Shown here piece after piece: positions 9,421-18,215 of a DNA stretch of 64,000 nt. Numbering within the stretch: the first letter of the stretch is position 1; every line of letters starts with the position of its first letter. Origin of the DNA: Azospirillum sp. SYSU D00513 (GTDB lineage Bacteria > Pseudomonadota > Alphaproteobacteria > Azospirillales > Azospirillaceae). The notes beneath the pieces were generated by a model, which was given only the letters and a program-made list of their open reading frames with translations, did not search any database and was not told the DNA's origin. Location: assembly GCF_017356015.1 (NCBI RefSeq), contig NZ_JAFIQV010000017.1, positions 60,474 to 124,473 on the forward strand. Direction: 5' to 3'. The position numbers and the translations under genes are program-made.

Positions 9421-10485
9421 TCAGCGCGTGCAGCCGCGCGCGGCGACCGGCCAGTGGCCGACCAGCTCGCCGCCCGCCGCCACCGCCATGCGGTCGTGCA
9501 GGTTGCTGACCACGCAGACATGGTTGGGCAGGACGCGGACGCGCTCCCCGATCTCCGGGCGGGCGGCGCAGCGCGACAGGTCCACCACCGCGTGCTCCTC
9601 GTTCAGGCGCGTGATCACCGCGTCCGGATAGTCGAGGATGAGGCCGAACCCGTCGCCGACCGACGGGGCGACGCGGTCGCTCGACAGGGTCTTGGACCCG
9701 CTGTCGAGGATGGCGCGGTCGGGCGTGGGACGGCTGACCACGGTGGCGAGCACATGCACCGCGCATTCGTCGAGCGTCGCCACCCCGGCCCCGACGGTCG
9801 CGCGGTCATGGTAGACGTAGGTGCCGACGCGCAGTTCCGTCACGCCGGGCAGCGTGTGGGTCTCCCAGCAGCCGGGCGTGCCGCCAACCGAGACGGTCTG
9901 CACGGGAATGCCGGCGCGCTCCAGCAGGCCGCGCGCCTCGGCGACGAAGGGCACCGTGCGGGGGCCGCGCGGATAGGTCATCAGGCCACGGAAGGTCAGG
10001 CCGCTGTTCGCGGCCTCGGCGGCGCGGCGCGCCAGTTCCAGCGCCTCGTCCGGCGTCTGCACGCCGCAGCGCCCGTCGCCGCTGTCGAATTCCGCGAGGA
10101 TGCCGATCTCCACCCCGGCGGCGCGCGCGGCGGCCGCCACCGTGTCGAGCGACACCGCGTTGTCCAGCGACACGGTCAGCCGCGTCATGCGCGCCAGCTC
10201 GGCCAGCGGCTCGACCTTCGCAGCACCCACGACGGGATATGTGAGGAGGATGTCGGCGCAGCCCGCCTCGGCCATCACGCGTGCTTCCGTGATCTTCTGG
10301 CAGGTGATGCCGACCGCGCCCAGCTCGATCTGGCGGAGCGCGAAGCGGGGGATCTTGTGGATCTTGATGTGCGGGCGCAGCGCCAACCCATGCCGGTCGC
10401 AGTAGGCCTGCATCTTGGCCATGTTGTGCTCGACCCGGTCGAGGTCGATGATGGGAACGGGTGTGTCGAGATCGTCGACGCGCAT
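9421..10485 (-). CDS. D-serine dehydratase / D-threonine aldolase-fold PLP enzyme (DSD1 family)
   Basis: 354-residue protein with the alanine-racemase-like N-terminal barrel and the C-terminal D-serine-dehydratase-like domain. The PLP lysine is K41 in RPHIKIHK. Near the C-terminus PNHVC supplies a His-x-Cys pair (about H322 and C324). In the literature as I recall it, metal-dependent D-serine dehydratases use His/Cys and D-threonine aldolase uses His/Asp, which tilts the call toward dehydratase. The start ATG at 10485 has GGAG seven bases upstream. The neighbouring RidA and D-aminoacylase genes suggest it degrades D-hydroxy-amino acids released in the cytoplasm. Confidence 0.75.
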   Translation of the reverse strand: MRVDDLDTPVPIIDLDRVEHNMAKMQAYCDRHGLALRPHIKIHKIPRFALRQIELGAVGITCQKITEARVMAEAGCADILLTYPVVGAAKVEPLAELARMTRLTVSLDNAVSLDTVAAAARAAGVEIGILAEFDSGDGRCGVQTPDEALELARRAAEAANSGLTFRGLMTYPRGPRTVPFVAEARGLLERAGIPVQTVSVGGTPGCWETHTLPGVTELRVGTYVYHDRATVGAGVATLDECAVHVLATVVSRPTPDRAILDSGSKTLSSDRVAPSVGDGFGLILDYPDAVITRLNEEHAVVDLSRCAARPEIGERVRVLPNHVCVVSNLHDRMAVAAGGELVGHWPVAARGCTR

Positions 10486-10574
10486 GGCGCTGCTCCGTGA
10501 CGGGAAATCGGGGGTGGACGCGCCCGGCGGCCAGGGATGGTTCCGGGCCGGGCGCATCCGCGTTGGAGACGGGA

Positions 10575-10961
10575 TCAGGCGGCGGAGGGAAGCACCGCGA
10601 CGCAGTCGATCTCCACCTGGATAGCGTTCAGCGCGCAGCCGATGGTGGTGCGGGCCGGCGGGGCGGAGGGGAAGAACTCCTTGTAGATCTCGTTGTATTC
10701 CTTGAAGCGCCCGAGATCGGAGAGGTAGCTGTTGACCTTGACCACATGGGCGAGGTCGGTGCCGGCGGCCTTCAGGATGATCTCGAGGTTGCGCAGGGTC
10801 TGGCGCACCTCGCCCGCGAAGTCGGCGGGAAGCTCCCCGGTCTCCGGGTGGTGCGGGCCCTGGCCCGACACGTAGACGAAACCGTTGGCAACGATGGCGT
10901 GGCTGTACTGGCCGGCCGGCTTGGCGCCCTGCTCGGCGAAGATCGTCTTGCGAACGGTCAT
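10575..10961 (-). CDS. RidA/YjgF-family enamine/imine deaminase
   Basis: 128 residues, the usual family size. The conserved arginine lies in PPARTTIG and the acidic residue in VEIDCVAVLP; NGFVYVSGQGP and VKVNSYLSDLGRF are also family segments. RidA proteins hydrolyse 2-aminoacrylate and related enamines produced by PLP dehydratases. Its place next to the D-serine dehydratase-like gene fits that role directly. AGAGG precedes the ATG by a short spacer. Confidence 0.85.
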   Translation of the reverse strand: MTVRKTIFAEQGAKPAGQYSHAIVANGFVYVSGQGPHHPETGELPADFAGEVRQTLRNLEIILKAAGTDLAHVVKVNSYLSDLGRFKEYNEIYKEFFPSAPPARTTIGCALNAIQVEIDCVAVLPSAA

Positions 10962-11015
10962 GGTTCCTCTCGAATGAAGGTCGATGGCGGGCTTCCCGGG
11001 GGACGCCCGCCGGGG

Positions 11016-12647
11016 TCAGGCGCGCGTCAGGGTCTTGCCGGGCCGCGCGCCCGTGTGTTCGCCGCCGCGCAGGACGAAGGTCCCGGCGACGAGAACGTCG
11101 GTGATGCCGTGGGGCGGCAGGGTCGGTTCCGTGAAGGTCGCCCGGTCGCGCACCTCAGGCGTGAAGAGGGTGAGGTCGGCGGCCATGCCCGGGCGCAGCA
11201 GCCCGCGGTCGGCCAGACCGAAGCGCTGCGCCGGCACGGCGGTCATGTGGCGCACGGCTTCCTCCAGCCGCAATCCCCCCTCGCCCGCGATGGCGCGGGC
11301 GAGATAACGGGGGAAGCTGCCGAAGGCGCGGGGGTGCGGCTTGCCCGTCTCGCGCGGCAGCCCGTCCGACCCCAGCATGTGCAGCGGGTGGGAGAGGGCC
11401 GTGTCGAGGTCGGCCGGGGAGAGCTGGAACATCACGATGTTCGTGCGCCCTCGGTCGGCCGCGACGAGCCAGGCGAGCGTGTCGAAATAGGCTTCCCCTC
11501 GCGCCTCGGCGATCTCGGCCAAGGACAGCCCTTCCAGCTTGCGGAGATTCGGCGCGTCGGTGCCGCCGACCCGCACGTTCTCCCAGCCGATCAGCCGGAT
11601 CTTGGACTCCCAGCCGGGGTCGGCGGGCGCCTCGCCCTCCCCCACCGCCCGGCGCAGGGCATGGCGACCGTCCGGATCGGCCAGGACGCCGAGCAGCGCC
11701 TCCACCCCGCCGTTCAGGGCCGAGGGCGGCAGGAGCTGGAGGATGGTGCTCGACCCCGCCGGATAGGGATACATGTCGAAGCTGACGTCGATCCCGCCCC
11801 GGCGCGCGGTCTCCAGCCGGTCGATGGCGCGCGGCAGGCTGCCCCAGTAGGGCCGCCCGGCCGCCTGGAGGTGCGACAGCAGGCCGCTCGCCCCGCCGGC
11901 CTCCAGAAGACCGAGGAACTCCTCGACCGAGGCGACCAGCCCGCCCTCGTAGGAGCGGACATGGGCGGCGAGCAGCGCGCCGTGTTCGGCCACGACCTCA
12001 GCCAGCCGGACCAGCTCGGCCCGGTCGGCCCAGGCGCTCGGCGGGTAGACGAGGCCGAGCGACAGGCCGTGGGCGCCCTGGCGGAGCTGCTCGGCCAGCA
12101 GGGCGGCCATCGCCTCGCGCTCCTGCGGGGTGGCGGCGCGCTTCTGCCAGCCCATGACGGCGAGGCGCAAGGCCGCGTGCCCGACCAGCGAGACCAGGTT
12201 GATGGCGATGCCCCTCCCGTCCAGCGCCGCGCGGTAGGATCGGAAATCGGCGAAGCTCTCCTCCTCCCGCACGGCTCCCAGCAGGTTGCCGAAATGCTCG
12301 CGCAGATGCGGGGCGCTCTCCGGCCGCTGCGGGTAGAGCCCGAAGGAGCAGTTGCCGACCACTACGCTGGTGACGCCCTGCGCCACCTTCTCCGGCCGGC
12401 CGGGTTGGCGCAGGTAGATCAGGTCGTCGTGCGCGTGGGCGTCGATGAAGCCGGGGGCGAGGTAGCGGTCACCGGCTTCCAGCAGCAGGGCATCCGCGGG
12501 CGCGGCGTCGAGCCGGGCGGAGACGGCGGCGATCCGCCCGTCCTCGACCAGCAGGTCGCCCCGGTACCAGGGAGCGCCGGTGCCGTCGATGATGCGGGCG
12601 CCGCGGATCAGGGTGCGGGGGTGGGGCATGGCCTTGCCGTCCGGCAT
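11016..12647 (-). CDS. N-acyl-D-amino-acid deacylase (amidohydrolase superfamily)
   Basis: 543-residue metal-dependent amidohydrolase. The N-terminal metal motif is GFIDAHAHDD. The metal Cys lies in VVVGNCSFG, the two histidines in AHVRSYEGG and LSHLQAAGR, and the catalytic Asp in LGSDGLPRETGKPHPRAFG, matching the D-aminoacylase pattern. It removes the acyl group from N-acyl-D-amino acids, possibly derived from cell-wall or modified peptides. The start shares one base with the upstream permease stop (TGATG). A later Met (MPHPRT) is an alternative start. Confidence 0.85.
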   Translation of the reverse strand: MPDGKAMPHPRTLIRGARIIDGTGAPWYRGDLLVEDGRIAAVSARLDAAPADALLLEAGDRYLAPGFIDAHAHDDLIYLRQPGRPEKVAQGVTSVVVGNCSFGLYPQRPESAPHLREHFGNLLGAVREEESFADFRSYRAALDGRGIAINLVSLVGHAALRLAVMGWQKRAATPQEREAMAALLAEQLRQGAHGLSLGLVYPPSAWADRAELVRLAEVVAEHGALLAAHVRSYEGGLVASVEEFLGLLEAGGASGLLSHLQAAGRPYWGSLPRAIDRLETARRGGIDVSFDMYPYPAGSSTILQLLPPSALNGGVEALLGVLADPDGRHALRRAVGEGEAPADPGWESKIRLIGWENVRVGGTDAPNLRKLEGLSLAEIAEARGEAYFDTLAWLVAADRGRTNIVMFQLSPADLDTALSHPLHMLGSDGLPRETGKPHPRAFGSFPRYLARAIAGEGGLRLEEAVRHMTAVPAQRFGLADRGLLRPGMAADLTLFTPEVRDRATFTEPTLPPHGITDVLVAGTFVLRGGEHTGARPGKTLTRA

Positions 12648-13555
12648 CAGGTCACCTTCTGGAGCCGGGGGTCGAGCGCGTCGCGCAGCCCGTCGCCGAC
12701 GATCTGGAGGGCGAGCACGGTCAACACGATGGCGAGGCCGGGGAACAGCACCAGCCAGTCCGCCTGCCGGAAATACTGCTGGGCGCCGGCGATCATGTTG
12801 CCCCAGGTCGGGGTGGTCGGCGGCACGCCGACGCCGAGGAAGGACAGCGCCGCCTCCGTCAGGATGGCGGAGGCGAAGATGAAGGTCGCCTGCACGACGA
12901 TCGGCGACAGCAGGTTCGGCAGGATGTGCAGGAAGACGATGCGCGGGGTCGAGCAGCCGAGCGCCGTCGCCGCCTCCACATAGGGCATCTCCCGCACGAC
13001 CAGGGAGGCGGCGCGCACCACGCGGGCGACGCGCGGCGTGTAGACGATGCCGAGCGCCAGCACCACGTTGTAGAGCGAGGGGCCGAGCGCCGCCATGAAG
13101 GCGATCGCCAGCAGGATGTCGGGGAAGGCCATCAGCGCGTCGGTCAGCCGCATCAGCGCGCCGTCCAGCGCCCGGAGATAGCCGGCGGCGAGGCCCAGCA
13201 GCGTGCCGAGCAGTGCCGCCACCGCGACCACCAGCACGCCGACCAGCAGCGAGAGCCGCGCCCCCTGCATGACCCGCGACAGCACGTCGCGCCCGAACTC
13301 GTCCGTGCCGAACCAGTGGGCGGCGGTCGGCGGCTTCAGCCGGCCGATGATGTCCATCTTCATGGGGTTGTAGGGCATGATCCAGGGCGCCAGCGCCGCC
13401 ACCGCCAGGATGGCGGCGAGCAGGACGAGCGCCACGACGACCAGCGGGCGGCGCAGCAGCTGGCGCAGCAGCAGGGCCATCGGCGACCGGCTTCCGCCCT
13501 TCGGCGGGGCGGCCGGGGCGGGAACGGCGGTGGCGCCGGCCGGGAGGCTTGCCAT
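12647..13555 (-). CDS. dppC: Dipeptide-type ABC transporter permease (DppC)
   Basis: 302-residue permease with the OppC N-terminal segment before the first span and about six spans in all. HWFGTDEFGRDVLSRVMQGARLSL is the hallmark DppC region, and EAATALGCSTPRIVFLHILPN is the coupling loop. The start MASLPAG at 13555 is chosen over a much longer open frame that reads antisense to dppA and dppB. It forms the channel with DppB. Confidence 0.88.
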   Translation of the reverse strand: MASLPAGATAVPAPAAPPKGGSRSPMALLLRQLLRRPLVVVALVLLAAILAVAALAPWIMPYNPMKMDIIGRLKPPTAAHWFGTDEFGRDVLSRVMQGARLSLLVGVLVVAVAALLGTLLGLAAGYLRALDGALMRLTDALMAFPDILLAIAFMAALGPSLYNVVLALGIVYTPRVARVVRAASLVVREMPYVEAATALGCSTPRIVFLHILPNLLSPIVVQATFIFASAILTEAALSFLGVGVPPTTPTWGNMIAGAQQYFRQADWLVLFPGLAIVLTVLALQIVGDGLRDALDPRLQKVT

Positions 13556-13569
13556 GGCGGACCCCTTTC

Positions 13570-14511
13570 TCAGTAGCGGACCCGCGGATCGACCACCGCG
13601 TAGAGCAGGTCGACCGACAGGTTGATGAGGACGTAGATGCCGGAGACGACCAGCAGCGCCCCCTGGATCACCGGATAGTCGCGGCGCTGCACGGCCGACA
13701 CGATCAGGTTGCCGACGCCCGGCAGGCCGAACACCGTCTCCGTCACGATGGCGCCCGCGATCATCACCGCGGCGGTCAGTCCGATGACGGTGAGGATCGG
13801 GATCATGGCGTTGCGCAGGGCGTGCTTCAGCACGACCGTGGCCGGGGTCAGCCCCTTGGCCCGCGCCGTGCGGACATAATCGTCGCCGAGCACGTCGAGC
13901 ATGCTGGTGCGGGTGAAGCGCAGGATGAGCGCGGAGTTCGGGATGCCCAGCGCGATGGCCGGCAGGACCAGATGGCGCAGCCGCTCGGCGAAGCCCGCGT
14001 CCGGCGGGCCGTAGCCGGAGACGGGGAACCAGGGCAGGTCCACCGCCAGATACTTGATCAGCGTCAGCCCGATCCAGAAGCTCGGCACGCTGGCCGCCAG
14101 CATGGCGAGTGCCACCGCACCCTGGTCGATCCAGCGCCCGCGCATCGCCGCGGACAGGATGCCGACCGGCACGCCGATCAGCACGGCGATGGAGACCGAC
14201 ATCAGCGTCAGGAGTGCCGTCAGCTCCGCCCGCTCCGCCAGTGCCTGGGCGACGGGGCGGTTGAGGAAGATGGAATCGCCGAGGTCGAAGGTCGCGATCT
14301 GCCCCAGATAGAGCAGGAACTGGGTGGCCAGCGGCTGGTCGAGGCCGAGCCGGACGCGCAGGGCGGCGACGTCCTCCGGCGTGGCGGCGGATCCCAGCAT
14401 GACGGCGGCCGGGTCGCCCGGAACGACGCGGGCGATCACGAAGACCACCGCCGCGACGATGAGCATGACCAGCAGCATCCCGGCAAGCCGGCGTGCGATG
14501 TAGACGAACAT
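13570..14511 (-). CDS. dppB: Dipeptide-type ABC transporter permease (DppB)
   Basis: 313-residue permease beginning MFVYIARRLAGMLLVML, the standard DppB/NikB N-terminus, with about six spans. The coupling loop is DDYVRTARAKGLTPATVVLKHALRNAM. It ends 14 bp before dppC and is preceded by a 135-bp gap with a GC-rich hairpin after dppA. Confidence 0.88.
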   Translation of the reverse strand: MFVYIARRLAGMLLVMLIVAAVVFVIARVVPGDPAAVMLGSAATPEDVAALRVRLGLDQPLATQFLLYLGQIATFDLGDSIFLNRPVAQALAERAELTALLTLMSVSIAVLIGVPVGILSAAMRGRWIDQGAVALAMLAASVPSFWIGLTLIKYLAVDLPWFPVSGYGPPDAGFAERLRHLVLPAIALGIPNSALILRFTRTSMLDVLGDDYVRTARAKGLTPATVVLKHALRNAMIPILTVIGLTAAVMIAGAIVTETVFGLPGVGNLIVSAVQRRDYPVIQGALLVVSGIYVLINLSVDLLYAVVDPRVRY

Positions 14512-14583
14512 GGTCCAGGCCCGTGGTGCGAGGTGCGTGGCGTGGGGTCGGCGATGCCGGAGGGCGCGGCCGGTCCCCGCCCG

Positions 14584-14606
14584 CCGCCCCGGCCCGGTCG
14601 GGGCGG
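14584..14606 (-). other. Intercistronic hairpin between dppA and dppB
   Basis: Eight-base stem CCGCCCCG (14584-14591) with CGGGGCGG (14599-14606) and a seven-base loop, without a T tract. Its position after the binding-protein gene suggests transcript-end stabilisation or partial termination, so that more binding protein than permease is made. Confidence 0.45.
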
Positions 14607-14646
14607 AGAGGCGGCGGAAGGGAGCCGGAGCGGAGGCCCGCGGCCG

Positions 14647-16197
14647 TCAGTCGGCCAGTTCGGTGTTCCAGAAGAAGGGCCAGGGCGTCGGGGTGTAGCC
14701 CTTCAGCCGGCCGCTGGAAGCCGCGAGGTTGTAGAAGTCGCCGATCTTGACCGTCGGCACCTCGGCGTAGAAGCGCTTCTGCAGCTCGACCCACTTCGCC
14801 TTGCGGGCGTTCGGTTCCATCTCCCCGTTGAAGGCGGCGAGTGCGGCGCGCTTCTCGGGGCTGTCCCACCAGCCGGGGTAGCTGGGGTTCAGGAAGGTGA
14901 TGAGGGACGGCTCCGGAACGAAGGTGTGGTAGGTGAAGAAGGCGTCCCAGCCCTTCTCGTCCCCGCGCCGCTGGAGCAGCGTCGCCCAGTCGAGGACCTG
15001 GAGGTCCACGGTGAAGCCGGCCTGCTGGAGGTTGGCCTGGGCGACCAAGCTCATCTTGTAGAGGAAGTCGTACTGTGTGGAGGTCATGATGCGCACTGGC
15101 TCGCCCTTGTAGCCGGCGGCCTTCAGCCGGTCGGCGGCGACGGCCGGGTCGTTCTCCGTGTAGGGCTTGGCGCTCGCCGCGTCGTGGTAGGGCGTGCCGG
15201 GGCCGTAGATCGAGCCTTCCGGCGCGAAGAAGGCCGGATCGCCGAAGGCGGCGAGCATCATGTCGTTCGGCGTCAGCGCCGCCAGCACCGCCCGGCGCAG
15301 CGCCGTGTTGGCGAGCACGCCGGTCTTGGTGTTCATGATCATCAGCGGGAAGCCGTAGGGCTTCACCACCACCGGCGTGACGCCGGGCGCGTCCTTGATG
15401 CGGCCGAGCATTTCCGCCGGCAGGCTGTCGGCGAACTGGAACTGGCCGGCCAGCATGCCTTCCACGCGGGTGGTCGCGTTGGGCACGGGCACGAAGCGCA
15501 CCTCGCCGATCTTGGCCGCGCGGGCGCCGCCGTAGCCGCTGGCCGGCCCCGCCGGGGAGGCGTAGCCGTCGAAGCGGACCAGCCGGATGTACTGGTCGGG
15601 CTTGTGCTCCAGCAGGCGGTAGGGGCCGGTGCCGGCCAGCGCCTTCAGCGGGCCGGATGCGTCGATGTTGGCCTTCGGCACGACCACGGCGGCGCCGTTG
15701 TTCATCGCCAGCAGCGCCGTCAGGGGCGCGAAGGGCTCCTTCAGCGTGATGACGACGGTCGAGGCGTCCTTGGCCCGGATCGACTCGATCAGCGGGGCGG
15801 TGGTCTTGCCGCGCGGCGACAGGCGGGTCCAGCGCTCCAGCGAGGCGACCACGTCCTCGGCCGTGACGTTGCCGCCGCCATGGAAGGCGACGCCGGAGCG
15901 CAGCGGGATCGTGTAGGTCCGTCCGTCCGCCGAGGTCTCCGGCAGGGCGGCCGCGACCAGCGGCGTCAGGTTCCAGTCCTTGTCGAAGGTGAACAGCGTC
16001 TCGAAGACGTGCTGCGTGATGATGCTGACGAGGTCGGAGGTCACGCCGACCGGGTCGAGCGTGGGCGGCTCCCCGATGGTGGCGACGGTCACGACGGAGG
16101 CCGGCGTCTGCGCCGCCGCGGGCGCGCCGGAGATGGCCGCGGCGCCGAACAACATGGCGCCGACGGCGGATGCGAAAAGGCTTCTGAACGGTGTCAT
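14647..16197 (-). CDS. dppA: Dipeptide-type ABC transporter substrate-binding protein (family 5)
   Basis: 516-residue SBP_bac_5 protein. The start ATG at 16197 follows AGGGGAG and begins a Sec signal peptide (MTPFRSLFASAVGAML...) cleaved near residue 29-30 (PAAAQ). Family segments include FETLFTFDKDWNLTPLVA and VAFHGGGNVTAEDVVASLERW. It is first in the minus-strand operon and is divergent from an IclR regulator. The downstream D-aminoacylase suggests ligands such as N-acyl-D-amino acids or D-residue peptides, but the sequence does not fix the ligand. Confidence 0.85.
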   Translation of the reverse strand: MTPFRSLFASAVGAMLFGAAAISGAPAAAQTPASVVTVATIGEPPTLDPVGVTSDLVSIITQHVFETLFTFDKDWNLTPLVAAALPETSADGRTYTIPLRSGVAFHGGGNVTAEDVVASLERWTRLSPRGKTTAPLIESIRAKDASTVVITLKEPFAPLTALLAMNNGAAVVVPKANIDASGPLKALAGTGPYRLLEHKPDQYIRLVRFDGYASPAGPASGYGGARAAKIGEVRFVPVPNATTRVEGMLAGQFQFADSLPAEMLGRIKDAPGVTPVVVKPYGFPLMIMNTKTGVLANTALRRAVLAALTPNDMMLAAFGDPAFFAPEGSIYGPGTPYHDAASAKPYTENDPAVAADRLKAAGYKGEPVRIMTSTQYDFLYKMSLVAQANLQQAGFTVDLQVLDWATLLQRRGDEKGWDAFFTYHTFVPEPSLITFLNPSYPGWWDSPEKRAALAAFNGEMEPNARKAKWVELQKRFYAEVPTVKIGDFYNLAASSGRLKGYTPTPWPFFWNTELAD

Positions 16198-16339
16198 CGC
16201 GCTCCCCTTTCCAGTGCTGCCCACCCCGGAGGCTCATGCCGGGCCGGCAGCGCGTGATGTCCGGCTCCCTGTGTTTCGTTCGCGCAGCCATGGCCCGGCA
16301 CGGCACCGTGATGCACCGCCCGTCCACCGCCCGCGCACC

Positions 16340-16399
16340 TTGTCCGATATTTCGGACTTCGGTCTTGTATTCCGGACAAGCGAACGGTATATCGGACAA
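16340..16399. promoter_or_regulatory. Phased operator-like repeats between dppA and iclR
   Basis: TTGTCCGA at 16340-16347 is inverted against TCGGACTT at 16352-16359. The right half-site recurs as CCGGACAA at 16372-16379 and TCGGACAA at 16392-16399, exactly 20 bp apart each time, and TTGT at 16365-16368 adds a second inverted pair. This is the likely binding region of the divergent IclR protein. Confidence 0.6.
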
Positions 16400-16478
16400 A
16401 CACCGCTCGCAAGCCGAAAAGTGACGTGCTAAGCGGATGGGGTCACACGGGATCGGACTGGCGGATTGGACGGGCGGA

Positions 16479-17249
16479 ATGACGACCGACGGCGTGGTTG
16501 AGAAGGCGACGGGGCGGGCGCGGGGCATCGACCGCGTCATCGGCCTGATGGAATATCTGCACCGGCGCCGCGCGCCCGCGCGCATCGCCGACATCGCGCG
16601 CGAGACGGGAACGCCGCGCTCCACGATGTACGAGCTGGTCAACACGCTGGTCGAGGCACGCTGGCTGGAGATGCGGTCCGACGACGGCATCGTCTATTTC
16701 GGGCCGGCGATGCATTACTTCGGCAGCGACTATCTGGACAGCGTGGACCTGATCCGGAAGGCGCGGACCGAGGTGGCGCACCTGTCCGAACGCATGGGCG
16801 AGACGGCGCAGTTCTGCGCGCTGGAGGGGAACAAGTACGTGGTCGTGCTGAACGAGCCCGGCCGGCGCATGTTCCGCATCAGCTCCGAGGTCGGCATCAA
16901 GGTGCCGATCCCCTGGACGGCCTCCGGCCGCCTGCTCGTGGACCACATGGGGCCGTCCGAGATCCTCGGCTTCATTCCGGAGGAGGATTTCACCCTACCC
17001 GACGGGCGCCGCATCGTGCAGGAGGAGTTCCTGCGCGACATCGCCGAGGCGCGGGCGGCGGGCTTCGTGCGGACCACCGCCCTGGTGGACCGCTTCACCA
17101 CCTGCCTCGCCGCGCCGGTGCGCGACGCCGCCGGCTGCTGCACGGCGACAATCTGCTTCGTCGTCCCGGCCGACACCGAGGCGGAACAGCAGGAGGAGAT
17201 GATCCGCCTGCTCAAGGACAGCGCCGCCAGGCTCTCCGTCCCGCAGTGA
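16479..17249 (+). CDS. IclR-family transcriptional regulator
   Basis: 256 residues from ATG 16479 (an upstream ATG at 16437 would add 14 residues). The N-terminal winged helix covers about residues 14-75 (ARIADIARETGTPRSTMYELVNTL). The C-terminal IclR effector domain follows (LSERMGETAQFCALEGNKYVVV, RTTALVDRFTTCLAAPVRD). It is divergent from dppA across repeated half-sites, so it probably controls the transporter/D-aminoacylase operon and itself. The effector is unknown. Confidence 0.85.
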   Translation: MTTDGVVEKATGRARGIDRVIGLMEYLHRRRAPARIADIARETGTPRSTMYELVNTLVEARWLEMRSDDGIVYFGPAMHYFGSDYLDSVDLIRKARTEVAHLSERMGETAQFCALEGNKYVVVLNEPGRRMFRISSEVGIKVPIPWTASGRLLVDHMGPSEILGFIPEEDFTLPDGRRIVQEEFLRDIAEARAAGFVRTTALVDRFTTCLAAPVRDAAGCCTATICFVVPADTEAEQQEEMIRLLKDSAARLSVPQ

Positions 17250-17273
17250 GGGGCACCCTGGCCGCCGGGGCCG

Positions 17274-18182
17274 TCATCCGGGCCGCGGGGCTCCGAGCGT
17301 GACGTGCGTGATCTCGGGCGGCACGCCGAAGCGGATCGGCAGGATGCTCGTCCCCAGACCGCCGGACACGATCAGGTGGCGGCCCTCCTCCTCGACATGG
17401 CCGTAGGCGTAGCGGTTGCCGAAGCGCGACGGAACCATCGGCGAGTAGCCGAAGACCCGCACCTGCCCGCCATGGGTGTGGCCGGACAGTGTGAGGGCGA
17501 TCCGGTCCGGCACGGCGGGGAAGATGTCCGGCTCATGGGCCAGCAGGATGGCCGGCGCGTCGTCCGTCACCCTGGAGAGCGTTCCCTCCAGGTCATCGAC
17601 CCCGACCATGGGCCGGCCGCGCAGCGCCAGCTGGTCGCCGAGGCCGAGCAGCCAGAAGGGCCGTCCGTCCTTCTCGATCCGAACCGCGTCGTTCTCCAGC
17701 ACGGGTATGCCCACCGCCTCGAACGCGCGCCGGGCGCGGATCGGCCCGCGCCGGTTCCGTTGCGCGTCCCGGTCGTCCCACCAGTCGTGATTGCCGAGGA
17801 TGGCGTGGACTCCGAGCGGCGCGCGGAGGTTCCGGAAGACCGCCGCGCAGTCGCGCACCGGCACGGGGCGGGTCACGAAGGGGTGGCTGGCCTCATAGTC
17901 GCCGAGAAGCAGGATGAGGTCCGACCCGAGCGCGTTCGCGGCCTCGACGACCTCCTCCAGCCGCGCGCGGGACATGTGGGGCTCGCCGGCGTGCGGGTCG
18001 GCGATGATGGTCATGGTCAGCGGCAGGTCCTCGGGCCAGCGCGGAAGGGCCGGCGCGTAACGCCGGACCGCCAGCCGGAACGCCGGCTCGACGCCGAAGG
18101 CGTAGGACCCAAGGGCGGTGAGCGCCGCCGCGGAGCCCAGGAGGGTCTTGAGGAACGCTCTCCGGCCGATCACGTCGCCCAC
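17274..18182 (-). CDS. Metallophosphoesterase (YkuE-like), Tat-exported
   Basis: 302 residues from a GTG start. The N-terminus has a twin-arginine motif (GRRAFLKTLLG) followed by a hydrophobic stretch, suggesting Tat export or membrane anchoring. Calcineurin-like metal motifs are present in order: IIADPHAG, LLLGDYE, ILGNHDWW, LAHEPD and LSGHTHGGQ. YkuE-type enzymes are dimetal phosphoesterases of unclear natural substrate. It converges with iclR and precedes no obvious partner. GGNHD-type replacements are absent, so the active site looks complete. Confidence 0.82.
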   Translation of the reverse strand: MGDVIGRRAFLKTLLGSAAALTALGSYAFGVEPAFRLAVRRYAPALPRWPEDLPLTMTIIADPHAGEPHMSRARLEEVVEAANALGSDLILLLGDYEASHPFVTRPVPVRDCAAVFRNLRAPLGVHAILGNHDWWDDRDAQRNRRGPIRARRAFEAVGIPVLENDAVRIEKDGRPFWLLGLGDQLALRGRPMVGVDDLEGTLSRVTDDAPAILLAHEPDIFPAVPDRIALTLSGHTHGGQVRVFGYSPMVPSRFGNRYAYGHVEEEGRHLIVSGGLGTSILPIRFGVPPEITHVTLGAPRPG

Positions 18183-18215
18183 GTGCCTTTTCGCAATGTG
18201 GAATGCCCGCCGGCC

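Noticed and set aside
12647..16690. Very long minus-strand open frame spanning the dppA-dppB-dppC region
   Set aside because: Only its last 303 codons (dppC) have family character; the rest is low-complexity Arg/Gly/Ala-rich sequence overlapping dppB and dppA in another frame, a high-GC shadow.
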